From positions 620,001 through 684,000 of the forward strand of contig JACJYZ010000003.1 in assembly GCA_020635855.1 (NCBI GenBank): DNA of 64,000 nt, read 5' to 3'. The notes below the pieces were generated by a model. The model did no database searches, was not told the DNA's origin, and saw only the letters and a list, made by a program, of their open reading frames with translations. Shown here piece after piece: positions 34,444 through 41,810 of this stretch. The position numbers and the translations under genes are program-made. The number at the start of each line of letters is the position of its first letter. Position 1 is the stretch's first letter. This DNA is from Flavobacteriales bacterium. GTDB taxonomy: Bacteria > Bacteroidota > Bacteroidia > JACJYZ01.

Positions 34444-34451
34444 TATATTTG
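34444..34451 (+). promoter_or_regulatory. -7 box just ahead of the 204-residue gene
   Basis: TATATTTG matches TAnnTTTG exactly and ends only 3 bp before the ATG at 34455. If it is the real -7 element the transcript would start at or near the initiation codon, so either the mRNA is leaderless or translation starts further in. No -33 partner is visible. Confidence 0.35.
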
Positions 34452-34454
34452 TAG

Positions 34455-35069
34455 ATGCACCGGCTCATTACATTTCTGATCATTGCTTGCACGGCATGGG
34501 GCACGCAGGCACAAAATGTCAGTTTAAAGGATGGTCTGTACCAGACGTTCGAGGATTTCAGGCATGCACGATGTATTCCGCTTGAACGAATTATTTCCAG
34601 CAGTCCGCAGGATGATCTCCAGTTTCTGAACAAAGAAATGACCCGTAAGTTCATTAAGTACAAGGATGACCGGGACTCGGTGCGGGAAGTGAAAAGCTCT
34701 TCCATGTGGGGATATGTGTCCAACGGTTCCCTCTTTGTGAACCACAACAGTGCTTTTAACCGTGTTCCTGTTGTGGGTAGCCTCGCCCATTTCACAGCTA
34801 TTGTGGAAACCTACCAGGGGCCGGCAAATCCGTACCACACGGTAGGGGAACCCATGTATACAAGGGAAATGCGTCAATATGTCCTGAAACTGGCAGATGG
34901 CATGATATTGGAGTTTACGCCGGGCAACATGATACACATGATGCAGGATGATCCGGCCATGTTGGAATCTTTCTCCCAGCTGAAACGCAGTCAGCAACGG
35001 AAGTTGATGTTCATGTACCTTAGGCAGTACAATGAAGCGCATCCATGGGAAGGCCAGCAACCGCAATAG
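34455..35069 (+). CDS. secreted protein of unknown function
   Basis: The 204-residue product has a signal peptide to about residue 19 (WGTQAQ). The body starts VSLKDGLYQTFEDFRHARCIP. It is helical at its end (FSQLKRSQQRKLMFMYLRQYNEAHP) with a mixed centre that includes WGYVSNGSLFVNHNSAF and YVLKLADGMILEFTPGNM. I recognise no named domain. It precedes the rhomboid gene by 28 bp and is likely co-transcribed with it. Location is predicted to be the periplasm. Confidence 0.65.
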   Translation: MHRLITFLIIACTAWGTQAQNVSLKDGLYQTFEDFRHARCIPLERIISSSPQDDLQFLNKEMTRKFIKYKDDRDSVREVKSSSMWGYVSNGSLFVNHNSAFNRVPVVGSLAHFTAIVETYQGPANPYHTVGEPMYTREMRQYVLKLADGMILEFTPGNMIHMMQDDPAMLESFSQLKRSQQRKLMFMYLRQYNEAHPWEGQQPQ

Positions 35070-35096
35070 AACATCCGGCGTCATCGATCCGAACCG

Positions 35097-35843
35097 ATGC
35101 GAATGAATCCGGTCCAAAAAATAAAGCTTAAGTACAGCATCCTGTTCCCGGCATTGTTGCTGGGCATGATGTGGGCCTCCTGGCTTATCGTGGATGCTTC
35201 GGGCATGGATGCGTCCAGGTTCGGAACCTTACCGCGGAGCTTTCAAGGATTGATCGGTATTCTCACGGGCCCCTTCATCCATGATCCTGAAAACCTGGAT
35301 CACATCCTGTCGAACAGTTTGCCCATGCTGGTTCTTGGAGCTTTTACCTATTATTTTTACCGGCGTGTGGCGATCCGCGTGTTTCTCTGGATTTATCTGG
35401 CCCACGGGTTGCTGCTATGGTGCTTTGCCCGACCTGTGGTGCATATCGGAGCGAGCGGCCTGATCTATGGCTTGGCCACGTTCCTGTTCGCCAGCGGTAT
35501 TTTTAGGCGCGACCGAAGTTCGGTGGCGGTGGCATTGGTTGTGACCTTTTTGTATGGAGGTATGATGTGGGGCATTTTTCCCATGCCGAACCATGTTTCC
35601 TGGGAAGCCCACCTGTTCGGTGCGGTATCCGGAGTGATGACAGCTGCTATGTATTGGAAAGTGGATTTACCGCCACCACCGGTATACGACTACGAACTGG
35701 AGGAGGAAGAGCCTGAAACGGATGAGGAGGCCCATGCGCAAGACAACCACGATGGTCATCATCCGCCCAAACCCGGAATTACGGTGCATGTTCATTACCT
35801 GCCAAAGACCCACCACCCACACAGACCTCACGATGCACTTTGA
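35097..35843 (+). CDS. rhomboid family intramembrane serine protease
   Basis: The 248-residue product has six membrane helices. The catalytic serine is in HIGASGLIYG near 120-130, the catalytic histidine in WEAHLFGAVSG near 180-190, and HILSNSLPM gives the conserved helix-2 His/Asn region. Rhomboids cut substrates within their transmembrane segments. The C-terminal tail beyond residue 200 is soluble and very acidic (ELEEEEPETDEE), then His-rich. Its last 11 bp overlap the start of the Rieske gene. Substrates cannot be deduced. Confidence 0.9.
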   Translation: MRMNPVQKIKLKYSILFPALLLGMMWASWLIVDASGMDASRFGTLPRSFQGLIGILTGPFIHDPENLDHILSNSLPMLVLGAFTYYFYRRVAIRVFLWIYLAHGLLLWCFARPVVHIGASGLIYGLATFLFASGIFRRDRSSVAVALVVTFLYGGMMWGIFPMPNHVSWEAHLFGAVSGVMTAAMYWKVDLPPPPVYDYELEEEEPETDEEAHAQDNHDGHHPPKPGITVHVHYLPKTHHPHRPHDAL

Positions 35844-36180
35844 AAAACGTGTTCAGTGGATCAGGGTGTACCTGACCGAAGAAGCCGCACAGAGAAAGAT
35901 TCCCCTGAACAGTTCACAAACCGTAACGGCAGGGGGGTGGTCTTTTTGCATGGCGCGTACCGAGGAAGGTATCTTTGCGCTTGGCCCTCGCTGTCCGCAC
36001 CAAGGATTCAAATGGGGCGGAGCTTCCTGCCAGGATGGATTCATTGTATGCCCATTGCACAGGTTCGGTTTTAACCTCAAGAATGGAAAAGGGCAAGGGA
36101 TGCACGTGGAGACATTCCCGGTTGAAGTCAGGAAAGATGGGGTTTTTGTAGGCGTTGAGAGGCGTGTGTTTGTTTGGTGA
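35833..36180 (+). CDS. Rieske [2Fe-2S] protein
   Basis: The 115-residue product has the Rieske cluster motif CPHQG and CPLHRFGF with 17 residues between (C-x-H ... C-x-x-H), which binds a 2Fe-2S cluster through two cysteines and two histidines. It has no signal peptide, so it is probably cytoplasmic and resembles the small stand-alone Rieske proteins that feed electrons to oxygenases or nitrite reductases. It starts at 35833, overlapping the rhomboid gene by 11 bp. No oxygenase lies nearby, so its partner is unknown. Confidence 0.87.
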   Translation: MHFEKRVQWIRVYLTEEAAQRKIPLNSSQTVTAGGWSFCMARTEEGIFALGPRCPHQGFKWGGASCQDGFIVCPLHRFGFNLKNGKGQGMHVETFPVEVRKDGVFVGVERRVFVW

Positions 36181-36253
36181 TATAGGTATATATACGCGGT
36201 ATTATAGGCAATTCTTTCCGATTTCTTAATGCTAAATGTTTGATTGAATGATT

Positions 36254-36261
36254 TAGCTTTG
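36254..36261 (+). promoter_or_regulatory. -7 box for the LytS-like kinase gene
   Basis: TAGCTTTG matches TAnnTTTG exactly, 40 bp upstream of the kinase ATG. A TTTG lies at 36239-36242 but is too close to be the -33 element, so the upstream element is weak. Confidence 0.45.
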
Positions 36262-36301
36262 AGACTTTAAAAAGAACCTACAGTCTACCCCCGAAAATCA
36301 C

Positions 36302-38452
36302 ATGTGTCTTACCGGATTCACCTCTGCCACTCCTTGGAAAAGTTCTCTATGGAGTATCCTTCTCCTGCTGATTCTTTCATTTGCCAACATATCCGGTGTT
36401 CATGCCAGGGTAAGTGCCGACAGCCTGCGGGCATTGTCAATCGGAGGCTTGAAAGCATTTCTCGCCACCGAACAATCAGATACCTCCCTTGCCAATGCCT
36501 ACTGGGAACTGACGGATCTGTATAAGAAGGTCAACCGCGACAGCGCCATGTATTGGGTGGAAGAAGGACTCCGGCGTACCAGGGAAGCGGGCAACAGGTT
36601 ATGGGAAGGAAACCTGCTGATGGAAAAGGCACGTATTTACCATTGGTATGATGAATTCGAAACATCCAATGCCATTTACCGGGAATCCCTTCCGATTTTC
36701 ATGGAGATGAATCGCTATGGCCGCATAGCAGCGGTGTACAACGGCATTTTCGTGAATCACATCGATGCCGGCATCCATCACGATTCTGTGGATACGTATT
36801 TCTTCAAACTGATCGCGCTGAAAGATTCCCTCGGGGATGCCAAGCTCATCGGTAAGGCGCACTACAATTACAGCATTCAACAATTCCAGGAAGGTAAATA
36901 TCACCTGGCTGTGGACCACCTCATGCAGGCCATTGAGATTTACAAGGAGGTAGGGTATGACAAAGGTGTACTGATGTCAAAAAGCAACCTGGCCCAGATC
37001 CAGTTCGGATTGAAAAACATCGACAAGGCAATTGAGCTGAACAAGGAAGTGGGAGTTGAGTTTAAGAAAATGGGTGATGAGGTGCGGTATGCCGGCGCAT
37101 TGCAGAACCTGGGAGCGTGCTATGAAGCCCTGCACAGGTATGATCAGGCTGTTCAATGTTTCAGGGAAGCCATTGCCCTGAATAATAAGAACAACTTCCA
37201 GCGTAATAACCTGCAGGCGTATGAAGGCCTCGCCGCTCACATGTATGCGTTGGATAAACCCGACTCCTCCCTGTATTTCGCAGGCCTGGCACTGGCATTG
37301 GAAAAGGAAAACTATCCGGCCTATTCACAGGCCGCAAACCTGACCATGGCACAGGCATACGTAGCAAAAGGAAATTATCCTCTGGCGGAACGGTATGCAC
37401 TGGGTTATTTGAAATACAACCGTGAAAAAGGCGCCGATGAGTATACTTCCAACAGCTACAAAGTGCTGGCCCGGTTATATGAAAAATGGGGCAAGCACAA
37501 AGAGGCCAACACCTATTATGCATTGAACGAGGAACTGCGCGACTCCATGTTCAAAAAACAATACACCCAACAGGTGGCCGACATGGAAGCCTGGTACTGG
37601 AGCGCCCAAAAGCGGAACGACCTCACCCTGGCAAAAAAGAACGAGGCGCTTAAGTCGCAGGAAGCCAACCAGGCCGTAATACAGAAGGAGCTTTATGCCA
37701 GTCAGCGCAACGGACTTTTCGTGTTGTTCATTTTGCTGGGAACATCCGGCGTGCTTGTTTACCGGGTGAACCTGCAAAGGAAAAAGAGCCAGTACATGAA
37801 GCAGGTGAGTGAAATGGAATTGAAGGCGGTCCGTGCGCAGATGAATCCGCACACCGTGTTCAATGTGATGTCGGCCATTCAGGCACTGATTCTCAAAGGT
37901 GACCTTCAGAAAGCGCACCAGGGAATGGGTAAATTCGGGCAGCTCACCCGAAGAATTCTTGAAAACTCCGAGAAACAACTGATTCCGATAGAGGATGAAA
38001 TCATGGCGCTTCAGAGTTATATTGAGATCGAATCACTCCGTTTCCCGATCCAATATAAGATTGAAGTGGATCCCGAACTCGACCAGGAAATGGTGGAGAT
38101 CCCTTCCATGATTCTTCAACCGTATGTGGAAAATGCCATCAAGCATGGCATTGCCAACAAAGACCGGGGCGTGGCCGGCAAACTGAACATCCGCCTCGCC
38201 AAAGAAACCAATGGCATATTCTGTACGGTGGAGGACGACGGTGTGGGACGGGATGAGGCGGAATCCAAAAAGAACGTGCGCGACCAGCACTATTCCATGG
38301 GTACGCGACTGATCAGGGAACGGCTTGACCTGCTCGGCAAGGGCATGTCCGGCCGGGCCTCTGTGGATATCCTTGATGTGAAAAACGAGAACGGAAAGGT
38401 GGTGGGTACACGGGTTGAGCTGCACATTCCGGTTGCTTTTGGTGAGAACTGA
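36302..38452 (+). CDS. LytS/YehU-type sensor histidine kinase with TPR sensor domain
   Basis: The 716-residue product has a signal/anchor helix near 14-36. About 8 TPR-like repeats follow at about 50-430 (NYSIQQFQEGKYHLAVDHL, NLGACYEALHRYDQAVQCF). A membrane helix lies near 473-492 and a short coiled coil follows. The His-kinase core has the phospho-acceptor His517 in RAQMNPHTVFN. The usual text is PHFIFN, so two residues after the histidine differ. The ATPase part has YVENAIKHGI and DDGVGRDEA. Kinases of this class normally pair with a LytTR response regulator, and none is adjacent. Confidence 0.9.
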   Translation: MCLTGFTSATPWKSSLWSILLLLILSFANISGVHARVSADSLRALSIGGLKAFLATEQSDTSLANAYWELTDLYKKVNRDSAMYWVEEGLRRTREAGNRLWEGNLLMEKARIYHWYDEFETSNAIYRESLPIFMEMNRYGRIAAVYNGIFVNHIDAGIHHDSVDTYFFKLIALKDSLGDAKLIGKAHYNYSIQQFQEGKYHLAVDHLMQAIEIYKEVGYDKGVLMSKSNLAQIQFGLKNIDKAIELNKEVGVEFKKMGDEVRYAGALQNLGACYEALHRYDQAVQCFREAIALNNKNNFQRNNLQAYEGLAAHMYALDKPDSSLYFAGLALALEKENYPAYSQAANLTMAQAYVAKGNYPLAERYALGYLKYNREKGADEYTSNSYKVLARLYEKWGKHKEANTYYALNEELRDSMFKKQYTQQVADMEAWYWSAQKRNDLTLAKKNEALKSQEANQAVIQKELYASQRNGLFVLFILLGTSGVLVYRVNLQRKKSQYMKQVSEMELKAVRAQMNPHTVFNVMSAIQALILKGDLQKAHQGMGKFGQLTRRILENSEKQLIPIEDEIMALQSYIEIESLRFPIQYKIEVDPELDQEMVEIPSMILQPYVENAIKHGIANKDRGVAGKLNIRLAKETNGIFCTVEDDGVGRDEAESKKNVRDQHYSMGTRLIRERLDLLGKGMSGRASVDILDVKNENGKVVGTRVELHIPVAFGEN

Positions 38453-38542
38453 TGCGATTTTAAAAATAACCGGAGCAGTTGTATGGAAAAGTGAACCGAC
38501 CCGGACCTTAGGAGTGTTCCCCTCCACAAAACTTTTTCTGCT

Positions 38543-38848
38543 ATGAGAAAAATAGGTATGAGCGTTTTGGTTATCGGAGCCTTGTGTTGGTTCGGATGCC
38601 ACAAGACCGAAGGCAAGGTCAAAGCCGTTGTGCATGATACCGGTCAGGTTGCCGCCGATGGCTGCGGATGGATGATTGAGCTGGAAGGAGAAGCGGCGTG
38701 GTATCACCCGACGCAGCTTGACAGCAAATACCAGAAAGACAACCTGGATGTATGGATCGAATTCGAACTCCAAACCGATACGTTCAGGTGCGGTTTGGCG
38801 GCCACCCCATATTCGGTTATTGAGATCGAAGATATTTTCAAGCGCTGA
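38543..38848 (+). CDS. small lipoprotein
   Basis: The 101-residue product begins MRKIGMSVLVIGALCWFGCHK; cleavage before Cys19 would leave a lipidated mature chain. The rest is a compact beta-type domain (GCGWMIELEGEAAWYHP, VWIEFELQTDTFRCG). Only 23 bp of AT-rich sequence lie ahead of the start after the kinase-tail region. An inverted-repeat element follows 70 bp downstream. No family recognised. Confidence 0.68.
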   Translation: MRKIGMSVLVIGALCWFGCHKTEGKVKAVVHDTGQVAADGCGWMIELEGEAAWYHPTQLDSKYQKDNLDVWIEFELQTDTFRCGLAATPYSVIEIEDIFKR

Positions 38849-38919
38849 TGTTTCGGACAGGTTTTAGTTCCACATAGAAACCACTTGTTTTAGACGGTGG
38901 TTCTGCCTGTATTGTTTTT

Positions 38920-38995
38920 GCCACAAAGGCACGAAGACACAAGGAAATTTACCTGTAAATGGTAGTGCATCTTAGTGTTTTCGTGCCTTTGTGGC
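38920..38995. repeat. dispersed inverted repeat, copy A
   Basis: The left arm starts GCCACAAAGGCACGAAGACA (38920-38939) and the right arm is its complement ending CTTTGTGGC (38975-38995). The arms match at 20 of 21 positions with a 34-bp centre. Three further members lie at 40303-40380, 44555-44634 and 48922-48995. This is the best-preserved copy. It sits between convergent genes and may also act as a terminator. Confidence 0.75.
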
Positions 38996-39045
38996 ATGGC
39001 TTTGCCTGCATCTGAACAAAGTCAATTATTCGGCAGGCGGATTCC

Positions 39046-39381
39046 TTACCGTTTCCCGGCCTTTTTCTTTTTGGGTTTGGGCTCGGGCAGTTCGGCCACG
39101 GTGAGCCGGGTGAGTTCGCTCAGCCATTCACGGTCTTCCAGTTTGTCTTTGATCAGGAAACTGTTTTTGGCGCCGGGGTAGGCAGGAGCTTCCACCGGTT
39201 TGCCGATGAATTTTCTACCGGCTTCGGTGGGTTTGATGAACAGAAGGTTGTCGCAGATGAGGCCGAAGATTTTGTTGCCGGCATAGATGCCATAATCTCC
39301 GAACATTTTTTTAGCCGTTACACCGGCGGGGTGATTGATCTGGTCGGTGATGAAGTCGACAAAGGTGGGGTCGGATGCCAT
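39046..39381 (-). CDS. TfoX/Sxy N-terminal domain protein
   Basis: The 111-residue product has VTAKKMFGDYGIYAGNKIFGLI and DNLLFIKPTEAGRKF, the TfoX N-terminal domain. In Proteobacteria TfoX/Sxy activates competence genes, but that needs both halves and a CRP partner. Single-domain forms in Bacteroidota have no known role. The ATG at 39381 (MASDPTFVDFIT) gives a normal-length domain. The C-terminus is a basic tail (KPKKKKAGKR). Confidence 0.8.
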   Translation of the reverse strand: MASDPTFVDFITDQINHPAGVTAKKMFGDYGIYAGNKIFGLICDNLLFIKPTEAGRKFIGKPVEAPAYPGAKNSFLIKDKLEDREWLSELTRLTVAELPEPKPKKKKAGKR

Positions 39382-39661
39382 GTTTTTTTGTTTCAGTTCG
39401 CTAAGGTACGCAAGTGAAACCTGCAAGTCAAAGTACCCACTACAACGCCGCGAACCCCGGCAAAATAGCCGGGGTTGAAGCGGTATGCACCTGCCGGGGA
39501 GTTACTGTGTGGCGACGGGCATTTGTTTGTTTCCGTGTTCCGATCATGAGCGACACATGGTGCATAGGAGCGGAAAACCCCACCTTCACCAGGTTATGGC
39601 GGGCAAGCCGACGGCAGTTGGGGCGTGCGATGAACGGTCCGCTACAAAAAAACATCCTTCA

Positions 39662-40099
39662 TCAGGCGGCCACCCGTTTCCGGATGATCTCCTGGATGAT
39701 GCTGCCGATGCGGTTGTTGGAGCTCAGGTTCTTGTCAACATAATCGTAGAGCCCTTTCTTCATCAGCTCCACCGCATTCACCACCTGGTTTTGTTCTGAT
39801 ACCATGATGACGCTGCAGTGCTTGCAGTAGTCGCGCACCACGGCCAGTACTTCCGGTCCGTTGAGGGTGTCCTGTCCGGGGTCGTCTGACAGGTAGTAGT
39901 CGAGCAGCAGGATGTCGAGGTCTTTTTCCACGTTCTCCAAAAGTTCTTCGCCGCTATGGTAAGAACGGATATCGAAGTTAAGCCCGGGGTAGCGGTTTTG
40001 CATGCCCTTGCAAACGGTTTGAAGATAGCGGGAGAGGATGGCGTTGTAGTACCTGTTGTCTTCGGTTACGGCGATTTTGATTTTCTTGATCGTGCTCAT
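39662..40099 (-). CDS. stand-alone response-regulator receiver protein
   Basis: The 145-residue product is a receiver domain only. The acidic pocket is EDN near 13-15, the phospho-accepting Asp67 is in LLLDYYLSD, the Ser is in VSEQ, and the conserved Lys in VDK. No output domain follows, so it should act by protein-protein contact or as a phosphate relay. It is the last of three minus-strand signalling genes after the hybrid kinase and sigma-54 activator. A 322-bp gap with an inverted-repeat element separates it from the activator. Confidence 0.88.
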   Translation of the reverse strand: MSTIKKIKIAVTEDNRYYNAILSRYLQTVCKGMQNRYPGLNFDIRSYHSGEELLENVEKDLDILLLDYYLSDDPGQDTLNGPEVLAVVRDYCKHCSVIMVSEQNQVVNAVELMKKGLYDYVDKNLSSNNRIGSIIQEIIRKRVAA

Positions 40100-40302
40100 G
40101 GTTTTTCGGGTTTTGGTGTACCGTGGCAGGTGCCAAATCTGTTCCGAAAAAAACCGGGTGCTGACGTTCAGGGGGTTGTGAAGATGCCGCTTGTTTTTGC
40201 TTGTCAATTTGAAAAGGGGCGTTTCAAATTGACATAGGATCAGGTGATATCGGTGGTGTGTATCTATATCCTGGAAATCCGTGATCTGGGATAATTTGTT
40301 TT

Positions 40303-40380
40303 GCCACGAAGTCACGAAGGCGCAAAGATGCATGGGGTGCCTTCAAGTGTTATTTCCCGGTGAACCTTTGCTTTGTGGCA
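40303..40380. repeat. dispersed inverted repeat, copy B
   Basis: The left arm is GCCACGAAGTCACGAAGG (40303-40320) extended by CGCAAAG, and the right arm reads CCTTTGCTTTGTGGCA (40365-40380). The copy is more diverged than copy A. It lies in the 322-bp space between the receiver gene and the sigma-54 activator. I see nothing else in 40100-40421. Confidence 0.6.
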
Positions 40381-40421
40381 TTCTTTATTGGAAGTCCTTG
40401 CCTTCCGCCTGAAAAACGTAT

Positions 40422-41777
40422 TTACGCCTGGTCTTTTTCTTTCAGCATGCGGTAAATGGTAGACGGACTGATGTCGAGCTTTTCCGCAACGGTTTGGATG
40501 TTGCGGTCGTACTTCTGCATGTAGCGCGCCACCACGCGGCGGTTGATTTCGCGGAGGGTGAGGTCTGCATCGGGGAGTGTATCTCCGAACATTTCGTTGG
40601 TGCCGAAGATGATGTCTTCGGGGCGGATCTCATTTCCGTCGGCCATCACCACGGCCAGTTCAATCATGGATTTTAGTTCCCGGATGTTGCCCGGGTAGGT
40701 ATAGCCGGTGAGTTTGGTGCGTGCTTCTTCGGAGAGGGTTTTCCGCTCCCAGTTGTTTTCTTTGCAGGCGAGGGTGATGAAGTGTTTGGCGAGCATGAGG
40801 ATGTCGGTGCTTCGTTCCCTGAGCGGAGGCAATTCGATGGAGAGTCCGAACAATCGGAAATATAGGTCCTCCCGGAAGCGGCCGGCCTTGACTTCCTGCT
40901 GGAGGTTTTTGTGGGTGGCCACGATGATCCGGCAATCGGTGCGGATGGGTTTGTTGCTACCGATGCGTACGATTTCTTTTTCCTGGATGGCGCGGAGCAG
41001 TTTGGCCTGGAAGGCGGCGTCCATGTCGCCGATCTCATCGAGAAAGAGTGTGCCTCCGTTGGCTTCCTCGAACTTGCCGATGCGTCGGAAAGAGGCGCCG
41101 GTGAAGGCGCCTTTCTCGTGTCCGAAGAATTCACTTTCCACCAGTTCTGCGGGGATGGCGGATGCATTCACGGCCACGAACGGTTTGTCTTTTCGATCGG
41201 AATTGTAGTGTATGGCTTTTGCCACCAGTTCTTTGCCGGTGCCGGTTTCGCCGGTTACGGTTACCGTGATGTTGCTGGCGGATGCCTTTTCGATGAGGCG
41301 GAAGATGGGTTGGATGCGCGGACTGTTGCCGATGATGGACGACTGGAAATCGTATTTGTGTTGTACCTCTTGTTGTAGCTCCGACACCTGGGCTTTAAGG
41401 GAGGCGTTGTTGCGGATGTGGTTAACGGTATTGAGCAGCCGGTCGCGGATGTTTTTTTCTTTCACCAGGTAATCGTAAGCGCCCGCCTTGAGGAGTGACA
41501 CGGCGGTTTCGATACTTTCCTGTTCGGAAATGATGATCACCTCGATGTCTTTGTTGTAGTCCTTTATTTTTTTCAGGAGCTCGTCGCCTTCCATGTCGGG
41601 CAGGCGGTAGTCGAGCGACACCACGTCTGGGTTCTGGCTGAGGTGTTTCAGGAATTCCTTTCCCGTATGAAAGCCCTGCACTTCAAAATCGGGATTCAGG
41701 GAAAGGTTGTGAACCAACAGCTTGTTGTACCAGTCGTTGTCTTCGATCACGAAAATGCGGAATGGTTTGTTGTTCAT
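40422..41777 (-). CDS. sigma-54-dependent response regulator (NtrC family)
   Basis: The 451-residue product has a receiver domain at 1-120 (IEDN near 11-14, Asp56 in SLDYRL). An AAA+ domain follows at about 145-375 with Walker A GETGTGKE at 176-183, GAFTGA at 223-228 for sigma-54 contact, and GGTLFLDEIGDM. A Fis-type helix-turn-helix closes it at about 405-450 (IQTVAEKLDISPSTIYRML). It should convert sigma-54 holoenzyme to the open complex on phosphorylation. The hybrid kinase starts 33 bp upstream on the same strand and is the likely source of phosphate. Confidence 0.95.
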   Translation of the reverse strand: MNNKPFRIFVIEDNDWYNKLLVHNLSLNPDFEVQGFHTGKEFLKHLSQNPDVVSLDYRLPDMEGDELLKKIKDYNKDIEVIIISEQESIETAVSLLKAGAYDYLVKEKNIRDRLLNTVNHIRNNASLKAQVSELQQEVQHKYDFQSSIIGNSPRIQPIFRLIEKASASNITVTVTGETGTGKELVAKAIHYNSDRKDKPFVAVNASAIPAELVESEFFGHEKGAFTGASFRRIGKFEEANGGTLFLDEIGDMDAAFQAKLLRAIQEKEIVRIGSNKPIRTDCRIIVATHKNLQQEVKAGRFREDLYFRLFGLSIELPPLRERSTDILMLAKHFITLACKENNWERKTLSEEARTKLTGYTYPGNIRELKSMIELAVVMADGNEIRPEDIIFGTNEMFGDTLPDADLTLREINRRVVARYMQKYDRNIQTVAEKLDISPSTIYRMLKEKDQA

Positions 41778-41810
41778 ACGGGGGAAAGTTGAAAAGATAA
41801 AGATACCGAA

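Noticed and set aside
33530..34795. 421-residue form of the UbiA protein
   Set aside because: The first ~135 codons overlap the divergent secreted-protein gene in antisense and show no family similarity.
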